A DNA stretch of 64,000 nt from positions 1 through 64,000 of the forward strand of contig SVLQ01000007.1 of assembly GCA_015067825.1 (NCBI GenBank), written 5' to 3'. Shown piece by piece: positions 8,674 to 16,944 of the stretch. The notes under the pieces are model-generated. The model was not told the origin of the DNA. It searched no databases and worked only from the letters and a program-made list of their open reading frames with translations. Within the stretch, counting starts at the first letter, position 1. Every line of letters starts with the position of its first letter. The DNA comes from Oscillospiraceae bacterium (GTDB lineage: Bacteria; Bacillota; Clostridia; Oscillospirales; QAMX01). The position numbers and the translations under genes are program-made.

Positions 8674-9291
8674 ATGCAACTGATTACCATCAGTCGTGAA
8701 TTCGGCAGCGGCGGCCGCGAACTCGGCAAACGTCTTGCCGATATCCTCGGCTGGGATTACTACGACCGCGAGATCATTTTGTCCATCGCGCAGCAAAAGG
8801 GGATGGACGAGAAATATGTGGAAGACGCGCTGCAGGGCGGTGGCTGGAAGAACATTCCGCTGACCTTCCGCCGTTCGCTTTCGGCGTCGTCCGTCAACGG
8901 AAACGCGGTCGAACTGCTGCTTACGCAGAAACAGATCGTCGAGGCGATCGCCGCACGCGGCCACAATGCCGTGATCGTCGGCCGCAACGCCGACGTTCTG
9001 CTTGCGGAGCACAACCCGCTGCGCCTCTTTGTCTGCGCGGAAGAATCGGCCAAACTTCAAAGATGCCTTGACCGCGCTACCGCAGGGGAGAGCCTCACCG
9101 AAAAAGAGCTTCTCCGCCAAATGCGCCGTATTGACAAAAACCGCGCCAAAACGCGCGAGCTGCTCTCCGCATCCTCGTGGGGCCAGCGCGATGCCTACGA
9201 GCTCATGGTCAATACGACCGGATGGCAGATCAAAGAACTCGCCCCGGTTATCGCCGCGTACGCCGAAAAATGGTTTGGGAGGGCGCAATGA
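8674..9291 (+). CDS. cytidylate kinase-like family protein
   Basis: A 205-residue P-loop protein starting at ATG 8674 after AAAAGGAA. The first residues read ITISREFGSGGRELGKRLA, the variant Walker A loop of the cytidylate-kinase-2 family; WDYYDREII and VIVGRNADVLL follow. This family is widespread in Clostridia and distinct from housekeeping Cmk (ISRxFGSGG rather than GPxGAGK). Its real substrate is not established. The gene lies 17 bp after the GH32 gene and overlaps the MATE gene by 4 bp (ATGA), so all three are probably co-transcribed. Confidence 0.82.
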   Translation: MQLITISREFGSGGRELGKRLADILGWDYYDREIILSIAQQKGMDEKYVEDALQGGGWKNIPLTFRRSLSASSVNGNAVELLLTQKQIVEAIAARGHNAVIVGRNADVLLAEHNPLRLFVCAEESAKLQRCLDRATAGESLTEKELLRQMRRIDKNRAKTRELLSASSWGQRDAYELMVNTTGWQIKELAPVIAAYAEKWFGRAQ

Positions 9292-10616
9292 GAATCCGTC
9301 TTTCCGATCATTTCACCGTGAAAAAACTGCTCAAATTCACCCTGCCGTCAATCGTGATGATGATCTTTACCTCGATCTACGGCGTGGTCGACGGGTTTTT
9401 CGTCTCCAACTTTGCCGGACAGGTCGAGTTTACCGCCGTCAACTTCATCATGCCGTTTTTGATGATGCTGGGCGCGGTCGGCTTTATGTTCGGCACGGGC
9501 GGCAGCGCGCTCGTCGCCAAAACGATGGGCGAAGGCGACCGTGAAAAAGCCAACCGCATTTTCTCGATGCTTATCTACGTTTCGATCGGCGTCGGTGTCG
9601 CGATCTCTGCCGTGGGAATCGTCTTTCTGCGGCCGATCGCCGCGTGGCTTGGTGCGGAGGGGGCGCTGCTGGAAAACTGCGTGACCTACGGGCGCATCAT
9701 CCTGCTCGCAAATCCTGCCTTTATCCTGCAAATGGAATTCCAAAGCTTTTTCATCACCGCCGAAAAACCGCAGCTCGGCCTGTTTGTGACCGTGGCTGCC
9801 GGCGTGACGAATATGGTACTCGATGCGGTTCTGGTCGGGCTGCTGCCCAGCGGGATCGTCGGTGCGGCTGCAGCGACGGCGCTCAGCCAGGTCGTCGGCG
9901 GGATCGTTCCGGTGTTCTACTTTGCCCGCAAAAATTCCAGCCTTCTGCGGCTGGGGCGTCTGCATTTCGATGGCCGCGCGCTGATGAAAACCTGCACCAA
10001 CGGCTCGTCGGAGCTGATGAGCAATATCTCAATGTCGCTGGTCGGCATGCTCTACAACGTCCAGCTTCTGAAGTACGCGGGCGAAAACGGCGTTGCGGCC
10101 TACGGTGTTATGATGTACGTCAACATGATTTTTATCGCCGTCTTTATCGGCTATTCGATCGGCACCGCGCCGATCATCGGCTACCACTACGGCGCACAGA
10201 ATCATACCGAGCTGCGCGGCCTGCTGCGAAAAAGCTTTGCGATCATTTCGGTGTGTGCGGTGGGCATGTTGGGGCTTTCGCTCTTGCTGGCCTTACCTTT
10301 GGCGGAGATCTTCGTCGGCTACGATGCCGTGCTTCTCCAAATGACGGTCGAGGGTTTTCGTATTTTTGCGCTGTCGTTTTTGTTTGCCGGGTTCGCGATC
10401 TTCTTCTCCGGCTTTTTCACTGCCCTAAACGACGGTCTGACCTCGGCGATCATCTCGTTTTTGCGCACGCTCGTTTTCCAGATCGCTGCGGTATTGCTGC
10501 TGCCGCTTTTTTGGGAACTCGACGGCATCTGGATCTCCATCGTCGTGGCCGAGGTGATGGCAGTTCTGACCGGTCTTTTCTTCCTCGGACTCAAACAGAA
10601 AAAATTCCACTACTAA
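9288..10616 (+). CDS. MATE family efflux transporter
   Basis: A 442-residue integral membrane protein with about 12 hydrophobic helices in two repeats of six. The early KLLKFTLPSIVMMIFTSIYGVVDGFFVSNFAG and FMFGTGGSALVAKTMGEGD are diagnostic of the MATE/MatE fold, and the second half repeats the pattern (MSNISMSLVGMLYNVQ, IGTAPIIGYHYGAQN). MATE proteins export drugs or metabolites using sodium or proton gradients; the cargo is not predictable here. ATG 9288 overlaps the stop codon of the upstream kinase-like gene (ATGA) and has GGGAGG at 9278-9283. It is last in the GH32 operon and ends in a strong hairpin shared with dcd. Confidence 0.9.
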   Translation: MRIRLSDHFTVKKLLKFTLPSIVMMIFTSIYGVVDGFFVSNFAGQVEFTAVNFIMPFLMMLGAVGFMFGTGGSALVAKTMGEGDREKANRIFSMLIYVSIGVGVAISAVGIVFLRPIAAWLGAEGALLENCVTYGRIILLANPAFILQMEFQSFFITAEKPQLGLFVTVAAGVTNMVLDAVLVGLLPSGIVGAAAATALSQVVGGIVPVFYFARKNSSLLRLGRLHFDGRALMKTCTNGSSELMSNISMSLVGMLYNVQLLKYAGENGVAAYGVMMYVNMIFIAVFIGYSIGTAPIIGYHYGAQNHTELRGLLRKSFAIISVCAVGMLGLSLLLALPLAEIFVGYDAVLLQMTVEGFRIFALSFLFAGFAIFFSGFFTALNDGLTSAIISFLRTLVFQIAAVLLLPLFWELDGIWISIVVAEVMAVLTGLFFLGLKQKKFHY

Positions 10617-10621
10617 ATAAA

Positions 10622-10668
10622 AAAACCACGCATAAAGCTCTTGTGAGCTTTTTGCGTGGTTTTTTGTG
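10622..10668. terminator. bidirectional terminator between MATE and dcd
   Basis: A long near-perfect stem, AAAAACCACGCA against TGCGTGGTTTTT with an inner AAAGCTC/GAGCTTT, flanked by A and T runs. It serves both converging genes. Confidence 0.85.
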
Positions 10669-10675
10669 TTGAAAA

Positions 10676-11218
10676 TCAAAGCGCGGCTTTGTCGGCATCG
10701 AGGAACACGCGCGAGCCGGTCGCGCCCCGCTGTCCTTGATATTTTCCGTCGTAGGGCTTGTCCGCCGGGGTATCCATCTTGGCGAAAACCAGCTGACCAA
10801 CGCGGCGACCGCTTTTGAGCTCGATGGCGCAACGGTTGGCGTTGAAAAGCTCCAACGTGATCTCACCCTTGAAGCCCGGATCGACCCAACCGGCGTTTTG
10901 GATGAAGAGCCCCATGCGGCCGAGTGAGCTGCGGCCTTCGACGAATGCGGTCAGATCGTCGGGCAACTCGAAGTATTCCATCGTCGTGGCCAAAACAAAC
11001 TGGCCGGGCAGCAAAACGTAGGTGTCGGTCTCGATCGTTTTGTAACGGATCTCGCTGCCGAGGGTGATAACGCCGCTCGGTGAATCCTCGACGATGCTGA
11101 AGGTATTGCCCAAACGCACGTCCACGCTGGCGGGTTGGATCTGCTCTTCGGTCAGCGGTGTGATCGTCAACTCCCGGTCGTTTAGCATCTGGCGGATCGT
11201 GCGGTCGGATAAAATCAT
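10676..11218 (-). CDS. dcd: dCTP deaminase
   Basis: A 180-residue enzyme that deaminates dCTP to dUTP (or dUMP in bifunctional forms) for thymidylate synthesis. It shows the Dcd/dUTPase trimer motifs: [41 protein letters not shown] and the catalytic-glutamate strand GEITLELFN. The start is the ATG at 11218, since GGAGGG lies 7 bases upstream; the longer reading to 11233 begins inside that ribosome binding site. It has its own promoter and is transcribed toward the MATE operon. Sequence alone does not settle mono- versus bifunctionality. Confidence 0.93.
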   Translation of the reverse strand: MILSDRTIRQMLNDRELTITPLTEEQIQPASVDVRLGNTFSIVEDSPSGVITLGSEIRYKTIETDTYVLLPGQFVLATTMEYFELPDDLTAFVEGRSSLGRMGLFIQNAGWVDPGFKGEITLELFNANRCAIELKSGRRVGQLVFAKMDTPADKPYDGKYQGQRGATGSRVFLDADKAAL

Positions 11219-11250
11219 GGCGTTGCCCTCCATTTTTAATCTCTGGATTT

Positions 11251-11279
11251 ATGATACTATGGTTTTGCGGCTTTGTCAA
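11251..11279 (-). promoter_or_regulatory. dcd promoter
   Basis: On the minus strand, -35 TTGACA (11274-11279), 17-bp spacer, -10 TATCAT (11251-11256). Confidence 0.8.
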
Positions 11280-11317
11280 GGCATGTGCGCAAGTTTTGTT
11301 ATAACCGAATTGGGGGC

Positions 11318-11347
11318 TTGCTGCTGCGGAAATCCGCGTGGTAGAAT
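11318..11347 (+). promoter_or_regulatory. possible promoter of the GNAT gene
   Basis: TTGCTG (11318-11323), 18-bp spacer, TAGAAT (11342-11347). A weaker match than the others. Confidence 0.45.
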
Positions 11348-11367
11348 AGAAAGCGGAGGTGAGAAAC

Positions 11368-11802
11368 ATGCAATTTCGCGAACTGACGGCGGCCGATCTG
11401 CCGGACGCGGTAAAACTCTATCTCGATTACTATAACGGCTGCGAAGACGGTGGGTGGACCGAAGCGACAGCGCTGCGGCGTATCCGACAGGTCGTCACCC
11501 GCATGGATGCCTACGGATTGGCTGCCGTGGAAGGGGATGTGCTCGTTGCTTTTGCGATGGGATACTTCGAACAGTACGACGATTGCTTCGCCTACGATCT
11601 CGTCGAGATCGTGGTCGCTGCCGACCGCCAAAACTGCGGGATCGGCACGGCGTTGATGTGTGAACTGGAAGCACGCGTGAAAGAAAAGGGGGCAATGCTC
11701 GTGCAGTTGCAGGCTGTCAACGACGAACACCACGAATATTTTTACGGAAAACTTGGGTATAAAGATGCGAAAAATCTGATCCTGAAAACAAAAATACTCT
11801 GA
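11368..11802 (+). CDS. GNAT family N-acetyltransferase
   Basis: A 144-residue single-domain acetyltransferase. ATG 11368 follows GGAGGTGA by 5 bases. The fold is recognised by FRELTAADLPDAVKLYLDYY at the N-terminus, the beta4 strand DLVEIVVAADRQNCGIGTALM with the acetyl-CoA loop (QNCGIG), and the C-terminal VNDEHHEYFYGKLGYKDAKN. It would transfer acetyl from acetyl-CoA to an amine, but the acceptor is unknown. It stands alone between dcd, which is divergent, and the nfo operon. Confidence 0.85.
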   Translation: MQFRELTAADLPDAVKLYLDYYNGCEDGGWTEATALRRIRQVVTRMDAYGLAAVEGDVLVAFAMGYFEQYDDCFAYDLVEIVVAADRQNCGIGTALMCELEARVKEKGAMLVQLQAVNDEHHEYFYGKLGYKDAKNLILKTKIL

Positions 11803-11804
11803 CG

Positions 11805-11840
11805 AAATAGCCTGTGCGCCGCCGGTGCACAGGCTATTTA
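11805..11840 (+). terminator. hairpin after the GNAT gene
   Basis: A 13-bp stem, AAATAGCCTGTGC against GCACAGGCTATTT. Its right arm overlaps the -35 of the nfo promoter. Confidence 0.75.
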
Positions 11841-11866
11841 CAAACCGGTGGAAAATATGTTATAAT
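11837..11866 (+). promoter_or_regulatory. promoter of the nfo operon
   Basis: -35 TTTACA (11837-11842), 18-bp spacer, perfect -10 TATAAT (11861-11866). Confidence 0.7.
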
Positions 11867-11906
11867 CGTTTTGCCGCAAGGCAATTTTTTAAGCGAGGAA
11901 CCAACT

Positions 11907-12740
11907 ATGTTTTCAATCGGATGTCATCTTTCCTCCTCCGGCGGATACCGGAAAATGGGGGAGACCGCGCTCGAACTGGGCGCGACGACGTTTCAGTTTT
12001 TTACGCGCAATCCCCGCGGCGGCACGGCCAAAGCGGTCGATCCGGCCGATGCGGCGGCTTTTTGCGCGCTGGCTGCGGAGCACGGCTTTGGCAAGCTCGT
12101 TGCCCACGCACCGTATACGTTAAATCCCTGCGCGGCCGACGCACGCGTCCGCGAATTTGCTTTCCAAACGATGGCCGATGATCTCGCCCGTCTGGAATTC
12201 GTGCCCGGAAACTACTATAACTTCCATCCCGGCTCCCACGTCGGACAGGGGATCGAGATCGGTGTGGCCAAGATCTGCGAGGTCTTAAATACCGTTTTGC
12301 GAAAAGACCAGTCGACCATCGTGCTTTTAGAGACGATGGCGGGCAAGGGGAGCGAGGTCGGCGGCCGCTTTGAAGAACTGGCGGCGATCATTGACGGCAC
12401 AGTCTTGTCCGAAAAGGTCGGCGTCTGTCTGGACACCTGCCACGTCAACGACGGCGGCTACGATATCGTAGGCGACCTCGACGGTGTTTTGGAGGAATTT
12501 GACCGCGTGATCGGTCTTTCGCGCCTGAAAGCGATCCATCTGAACGATTCGCTCAATCCGCGCGGGGCCAAAGACCGCCACGCCCGCATCGGCGAAGGCA
12601 CGATCGGACTGGAGGCGATGGCGAGGCTCATCAACCATCCGGCCCTCGCCGATCTGCCGTTCTGCCTGGAAACGCCCAACGAGCTCGACGGCTACGCCCG
12701 CGAGATCGCTCTGCTGAAATCGCTGCGGAAGGGAGAATAG
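11907..12740 (+). CDS. nfo: deoxyribonuclease IV (AP endonuclease)
   Basis: A 277-residue TIM-barrel AP endonuclease that cuts DNA 5' of abasic sites during base-excision repair. Metal ligands are seen in the expected order: [72 protein letters not shown] and the terminal CLETPNE. These are the three Endonuclease IV signatures that bind the trinuclear zinc cluster. ATG 11907 has GCGAGGAA upstream. The next gene starts 3 bp after the stop, so it leads an operon with the PLC-like and metallophosphoesterase genes. Confidence 0.95.
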   Translation: MFSIGCHLSSSGGYRKMGETALELGATTFQFFTRNPRGGTAKAVDPADAAAFCALAAEHGFGKLVAHAPYTLNPCAADARVREFAFQTMADDLARLEFVPGNYYNFHPGSHVGQGIEIGVAKICEVLNTVLRKDQSTIVLLETMAGKGSEVGGRFEELAAIIDGTVLSEKVGVCLDTCHVNDGGYDIVGDLDGVLEEFDRVIGLSRLKAIHLNDSLNPRGAKDRHARIGEGTIGLEAMARLINHPALADLPFCLETPNELDGYAREIALLKSLRKGE

Positions 12741-12743
12741 CCG

Positions 12744-13388
12744 ATGGCATCGAGAACGTTACACCTAGCGGTCACGGAATGCCTGCGGAAAACCTTGCCG
12801 TTTGCCGATCCGCTGCGGCTGCGCATCGGAACCATTTTGCCCGACGCTCCCAATACGCCCCAAACCGCGGCAGTGAGCCATTTTACGGTGTTTCGGCCGG
12901 ACGGCAAAAAACAATGCGACCTTTTGGGATTCCGGAAGGAATACGGCGAGACGATGCTCTCCGACGATCTGTACCTCGGCTATTATCTCCACATTGTACA
13001 GGATACGGTGTTTCGCCGGTTTGCCTACGACGAACATCATTGGAATCCGCATATTCCCGGCAACCCGCAGCGTCTGCACGGTGACTATGCCCGACTGAAC
13101 CCGATCGTGATCGCAAGGTTCGGGCTGCAGAATAATCTTTGCGTGCCGGATGGGTTTGAAAACGAACCGCTGCAGGCGCGTTTCCGGTTCGACCTCCCGG
13201 CCTATCTGGAGGAATATCGCCGCGATTTTGTACCCGTAGCCGCCTCGGATGTGTTTTTCTTTACCGAGGAAATGGCAGACGCGTATATCCGTGAGGCAAC
13301 GGATGTTTGTGCGGGCGAGATCGTGTCGCTGCGAAGCGGCAGCGAACCGACGGAGATCACGAATTATGCGTGGAACAGCAAGCAATAG
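12744..13388 (+). CDS. zinc-dependent phospholipase C/S1-P1 nuclease-like protein
   Basis: A 214-residue protein starting 3 bp after nfo. The opening SRTLHLAVTECL with TILPDAP, plus the central LYLGYYLHIVQDTVFRRF, match the zinc-dependent phospholipase C-like family (PF00882 type). There, His and Asp residues spread over helices bind zinc: the HL at the start, the D of LPD, and HxxxD in GYYLHIVQD. Like many such Firmicutes proteins it lacks a signal peptide. The substrate is unknown. Its place between a DNA-repair endonuclease and a phosphoesterase hints at phosphodiester chemistry, but that is inference. Confidence 0.6.
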   Translation: MASRTLHLAVTECLRKTLPFADPLRLRIGTILPDAPNTPQTAAVSHFTVFRPDGKKQCDLLGFRKEYGETMLSDDLYLGYYLHIVQDTVFRRFAYDEHHWNPHIPGNPQRLHGDYARLNPIVIARFGLQNNLCVPDGFENEPLQARFRFDLPAYLEEYRRDFVPVAASDVFFFTEEMADAYIREATDVCAGEIVSLRSGSEPTEITNYAWNSKQ

Positions 13389-13412
13389 TATGACGAAAAC
13401 GGAGGAAATCGT

Positions 13413-14486
13413 ATGCAGCCTTATATCACACATCCGACCGTCTTTCTGGTCGGCCAAACGTATCAGATCCTCTTTTTGACCGAAACGACCGGTCAAGCGT
13501 GGGTGGAGATCGGCGGCGAAAAGTTCTGCGATGCCAATAACGGCGTGCTCCGCTGGAACGACCGCGTCCACCGCGTGACCGTGCCGTGCGCCTCGCTCGA
13601 TGCTGCCCGCAGCTATACCGTCTGTTTCCAGCAAATGTCCGACCGCTTGCCCTATCGACCGGAGCACGGCGAGACGGAATCCCGCACCTATGCATTCACG
13701 CCGGTTCCCGCCGGAACGGATACGCGCATCTGCTATCTGTCCGATACGCACGGGCTGTACGATGCGGCAATGACGGTGGCCGCCAAAGAACCGTTTGATC
13801 TGCTCGTTCTCGGCGGCGATATCACCAGCCATAATTCCACCGAGGAAGATCTGTGGCTCGCGCTGCGCATTTCCGGCGAAGCGGCCAAGGGCGAACTGCC
13901 CACGGTCTATTCCCGCGGCAACCACGATACGCGCGGCCCGATGGCCACCTATCTGCCTTCGCTGATGGGAACGCAGGACGGCAAGACCTACTTCACCTTC
14001 CGGACTGCCGATACCTTCGGAATCGTCCTCGACTGCGGCGAGGACAAATGGGACGACCACGTGGAATACGGCGGCACGATCTGCTTCGAGCAGTTCCGCC
14101 GCGAAGAGACCGCGTGGCTGCGCGCGCTGGCCGCTTCGGACGAGTGGAAGCGGTACGAAAAGCGCATTGCGATCTGCCACGTGCCGTTTATCTTCGATAT
14201 GCCCGAACCGTTCGGGATCGAAAAGGATATCTACCGCGAATGGGTGGAGCTGTTGAACGAGATCGGCGTCGATTTTCTCCTTGCCGGCCATACGCACCGC
14301 GCGTTTACCGTTTATCCCAATAACGAACACCTGCTGACGGAAATGAAATTCCCCACGATCGTAGCCTCGATCAAGCGCGAACATTACGCCGGCGCTTTCC
14401 TCACCTACGGCAAGGATTCCTGCGACGTGCGCATCACCCATGAGACCGGCGAAGTCACGGTCGAGAAAGTCGACTTTGTGCGATAA
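13413..14486 (+). CDS. calcineurin-like metallophosphoesterase
   Basis: A 357-residue protein; ATG 13413 is 7 bases after GGAGG. Residues 1-100 or so form a beta-rich domain resembling the N-terminal domain of purple-acid-phosphatase-like proteins. The rest is the metallophosphoesterase fold, with all five motifs visible: CYLSDTHG, LVLGGDI, SRGNHDTRG, IAICHVPF and LLAGHTHR. It should bind two metals and hydrolyse phosphomonoesters or diesters. There is no signal peptide, so it is cytoplasmic unless exported by another route. Third gene of the nfo operon, 24 bp after the PLC-like gene. Confidence 0.88.
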   Translation: MQPYITHPTVFLVGQTYQILFLTETTGQAWVEIGGEKFCDANNGVLRWNDRVHRVTVPCASLDAARSYTVCFQQMSDRLPYRPEHGETESRTYAFTPVPAGTDTRICYLSDTHGLYDAAMTVAAKEPFDLLVLGGDITSHNSTEEDLWLALRISGEAAKGELPTVYSRGNHDTRGPMATYLPSLMGTQDGKTYFTFRTADTFGIVLDCGEDKWDDHVEYGGTICFEQFRREETAWLRALAASDEWKRYEKRIAICHVPFIFDMPEPFGIEKDIYREWVELLNEIGVDFLLAGHTHRAFTVYPNNEHLLTEMKFPTIVASIKREHYAGAFLTYGKDSCDVRITHETGEVTVEKVDFVR

Positions 14487-14503
14487 TCGTAAAACAACGG
14501 AGT

Positions 14504-14518
14504 AAGTCCCTGCCCTAC
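14504..14518 (+). repeat. REP-like half-palindrome upstream of the RAYT remnant
   Basis: AAGTCCCTGCCCTAC differs at two bases from the repeat AAGCCCCCGCCCTAC found at 14834-14848 and, inverted, at 14662-14676. It lies 23 bp before the RAYT start codon. Confidence 0.55.
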
Positions 14519-14661
14519 AAGCTTGGTTTAGAGGTGTTTGTATGGAAAAATCGTACCCCAAACGAAAACACCCGCGTTTGCCACATTATGATTACAGCAC
14601 TGCCGGTGCGTATTTTATCACGATCTGCACGCAAAATCGCCGCTGTCTGTTATCAAAGGTC

Positions 14662-14676
14662 GTAGGGCGGGGGCTT
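14662..14676 (+). repeat. REP-like repeat inside RAYT, inverted copy
   Basis: GTAGGGCGGGGGCTT is the exact reverse complement of 14834-14848. Confidence 0.7.
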
Positions 14677-14833
14677 CGACCGCCGGACTTTTTCTGACGG
14701 AATACGGTAAAATTGCAGAGGTACAGCTGTGGCTTCTGCCCAAACGCTATCCGCATGTTAAAATTGATTATTATGTGATCATGCCCAATCATATTCACGT
14801 ACTTCTTTGCTTAACGGGCGAGGCGGCGGGAGC

Positions 14834-14848
14834 AAGCCCCCGCCCTAC
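14834..14848 (+). repeat. REP-like repeat inside RAYT
   Basis: AAGCCCCCGCCCTAC, 15 of 15 bases complementary to 14662-14676. Confidence 0.7.
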
Positions 14849-15059
14849 GGTCACAGATATCGTTTGTACCTATAAATCGCTGACCACGCACGCCTGTAAG
14901 AAACACAAACCGATCGGCAAGCTGTTTCAAACGTCATTCTATGAGCATATTGTCCGAAATGAAACGGACTACGGTGAAATCGCGGCGTATATTCAAGCCA
15001 ACCCAAGCCGATGGCTAGAAGATTCGCTATATTCCAATGAACCCATTTGTTGAATAAAC

Positions 15060-15100
15060 AAGCAGGATCTGTTTCAAAACGTTTGAAACAGATCCTGCTT
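15060..15100. terminator. long bidirectional hairpin between RAYT remnant and transglutaminase-like gene
   Basis: A perfect 19-bp stem starting AAGCAGGATCTG, with a 3-base loop. It lies between converging genes and is probably a terminator for both. Confidence 0.75.
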
Positions 15101-15106
15101 ACTTCT

Positions 15107-15895
15107 TTACATACAATCAAATTTCGGCAAATCAACGAACACAACATTCTTGGAAGGCTCGACGTCACGCCAAACGATTCGCGGCTTTTCGTGATTGGGA
15201 ATATAAAACGTAACACCTTGCTCGTTTTTGCAGAGTCCGGTAGCTGAAACAAAAGGAGTCTCTCGCAGATAGAAGCAAAACGGAACATCTCTATTATGTG
15301 CTTGAAACCTATTGATACAGTATTTGCAAAAATCAATTGGCTCTTTACTCTTATATAAAAAACCGCTCCATTCTGCACACAAAAGCTCTGGCAGCAAACC
15401 GTTTTCTTTACCGAAACAGCTCTGTGAATCAGCTCGACACATCATCGTGTCGATAAAATACCAATCGTCGTTGTGTCGGATATAAGTTGTAATGTGCCCG
15501 TTTCCGTCTGCATTGGCATAGCAAAAGCTACCGACCTTGTCATAGTGATCTTGGATAAAATAGGCTAGCCAATTGGTATCGGTCGCACAACACCCTTCGT
15601 TTGAGAGGATTGCGTCTTCCGGAGACTTATGTACTTGCCAAAGTTTTCCGTCTATCCAATGGTTTATGTTGTCGAAGACGCCTTGGAAACCAGAGACCTG
15701 AAACAATTGGATCGCTTCGTACAGATTGCGGATATGTATCTTTTTATGAGACGGAGATAAAACAGCGATTTCGGCCATTTGTGCGTTTGTATATCTGGAT
15801 GTTCCGAGCGTGTTGACGGGAACCCAAAATACACCTGGATAGACTTCTGTTTCAAACACGACGGTGTTTGAATAATTACCAATGAGCTGTTCCAT
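15107..15895 (-). CDS. transglutaminase-like (papain-fold) protein of unknown role
   Basis: A 262-residue soluble protein in DNA of lower G+C than its neighbours. Although overall unfamiliar, it contains a Cys-His-Asp arrangement like transglutaminase-core proteins: NEGCCATDTNWLAYF (Cys102/103), NGHITTYIRH (His134) and WYFIDTMM (Asp149), followed by a C-terminal region without clear motifs. Such folds act as proteases, amidases or cross-linkers, and the substrate is unknown. The start lies 12 bp after the stop of the EamA permease gene on the same strand, with no obvious ribosome binding site, so translation may depend on coupling. Confidence 0.55.
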   Translation of the reverse strand: MEQLIGNYSNTVVFETEVYPGVFWVPVNTLGTSRYTNAQMAEIAVLSPSHKKIHIRNLYEAIQLFQVSGFQGVFDNINHWIDGKLWQVHKSPEDAILSNEGCCATDTNWLAYFIQDHYDKVGSFCYANADGNGHITTYIRHNDDWYFIDTMMCRADSQSCFGKENGLLPELLCAEWSGFLYKSKEPIDFCKYCINRFQAHNRDVPFCFYLRETPFVSATGLCKNEQGVTFYIPNHEKPRIVWRDVEPSKNVVFVDLPKFDCM

Positions 15896-15907
15896 AAGGT
15901 CTGCGTT

Positions 15908-16783
15908 TTACAGCGAGAGCAAAACGATACCGGCGAGCGAAAGTACCATGCCGCAGACCTTCATCCACGACGGTTTTTCGCGGAAGAGGATGAACGCGTA
16001 TACGACGGAGAGCAGCAGCGTCCCACCGTTGGTGACGACGTTGACGATCGAAACGCTCATGCTCGCAAGCAGGTAGAGAAGCAGGTTTGCCGCCGCCGAA
16101 GCGACAACCACGCAGATCGCACCGTGAATTCCGCTTTTTTTGCCGACCTTAAAGCAGTTGAACGTTTCTTTTTTCTGCGTGATCGCCAAATAAGAAATTG
16201 CGATTGCTGCAGCAACGGTGAAGGTGACGATGATCATTTCCTTCTGTTCCAGGCCCGGCAGCATCTGCTGATGCGAACCCATCAGCGAGCCGTAGAAGCC
16301 GTTGGCCAAAAAGAGGCAGGCGCACCATGCGAAGAACGATTTTTTCGAGCCCTTGAGCGAAAGCGAGTCGCCGTTGATGACGACGAACGAAACGAGCATC
16401 ACGGCAATACCGATCCACTGCAGGAGCGACAGGCGCTCATCCCAAAGCACGGCCTGTGTGATCAGCGGCAGCGAGCAGCCACCGAAGAGGGCGGAGATCA
16501 TCGTAAAGGCGTAGGAGCCCTGCGAGCTCGCTTTGATGAGCGAGAGATTGTAGAGGAAGAGCATCACGCCGTTGGCCGCACCCAGCAAAAGCGTTTCGGT
16601 CGACGGGGCAAAGCGGAATCCGGCGATGCAGAAGGTCGAGACCGCGATGAATCCACCGTACAAAATGGTGAATACGATCGGAATGGCGGCCTTGTCTTTG
16701 CACTTGGCGTTATCCGAGAAGAGCTTGCAGAAGAGCGACTGCCACGAAAAGAGCAGCGTCAGGAGAAGAAGCGTTGCGTACAT
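15908..16783 (-). CDS. EamA/DMT-superfamily permease
   Basis: A 291-residue integral membrane protein with about ten helices arranged as two repeats of five, typical of drug/metabolite transporters. Landmarks include LLFSWQSLFCKLF at the N-terminus, NLSLIKASSQGSYAFTMISALFGG before helix 4, and the mirrored SVSIVNVVTNGGTLLLSVVYAFILFREKPS in the second half. The substrate is unpredictable from the sequence. GAGGTAGG precedes the ATG, and a consensus promoter lies upstream. The gene is followed on the same strand by the transglutaminase-like gene. Confidence 0.85.
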   Translation of the reverse strand: MYATLLLLTLLFSWQSLFCKLFSDNAKCKDKAAIPIVFTILYGGFIAVSTFCIAGFRFAPSTETLLLGAANGVMLFLYNLSLIKASSQGSYAFTMISALFGGCSLPLITQAVLWDERLSLLQWIGIAVMLVSFVVINGDSLSLKGSKKSFFAWCACLFLANGFYGSLMGSHQQMLPGLEQKEMIIVTFTVAAAIAISYLAITQKKETFNCFKVGKKSGIHGAICVVVASAAANLLLYLLASMSVSIVNVVTNGGTLLLSVVYAFILFREKPSWMKVCGMVLSLAGIVLLSL

Positions 16784-16841
16784 GATGTCCTACCTCACAA
16801 TAAAAGGCGCCGCTTTACGTGCGCGCCATTTTTCGATATGT

Positions 16842-16870
16842 ATTGTACCAAATTTTTCCGTTTCTGTCAA
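16842..16870 (-). promoter_or_regulatory. promoter of the EamA permease gene
   Basis: On the minus strand, -35 TTGACA (16865-16870), 17-bp spacer, -10 TACAAT (16842-16847). Confidence 0.8.
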
Positions 16871-16894
16871 CGGAAATCGACCGAAACCAAACCG

Positions 16895-16931
16895 AAAAGG
16901 CGCAGTTGTTTTCCAAACAACCGCGCCTTTC
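16895..16931 (-). terminator. terminator after the GH28-type gene
   Basis: AAAGGCGC and GTTGTTT pair with their complements across a TCC loop with one bulge. T-rich sequence follows on the minus strand, just past the GH28 stop codon. Confidence 0.75.
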
Positions 16932-16944
16932 GTATGGATGTATT

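Larger units (their letters stand above)
14542..15053 (+). pseudogene. REP-associated tyrosine transposase (RAYT, IS200-like), frameshifted
   Basis: ATG 14542 opens KRKHPRLPHYDYSTAGAYF, then ITICTQNRRCLL, the usual RAYT start. The frame hits a stop at 14695. The homology continues in another frame with LTEYGKIAEVQLWLLP, then VIMPNHIHVLL (the HUH histidines) and CTYKSLTTHACKK (the tyrosine region). The break is at a run of five T near 14690; removing one T restores a single frame. RAYTs mobilise REP palindromes in trans. Two exact inverted copies of a REP-like sequence lie inside this gene, encoding VGRGLRPP and AAGASPRPT, which are not typical of the family core. It is a recently broken gene, or a sequencing error in a homopolymer. 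Confidence 0.8.

Noticed and set aside
12765..14561. A 598-residue minus-strand frame
   Set aside because: It is antisense to the PLC-like and metallophosphoesterase genes, which have clear motifs and ribosome binding sites.
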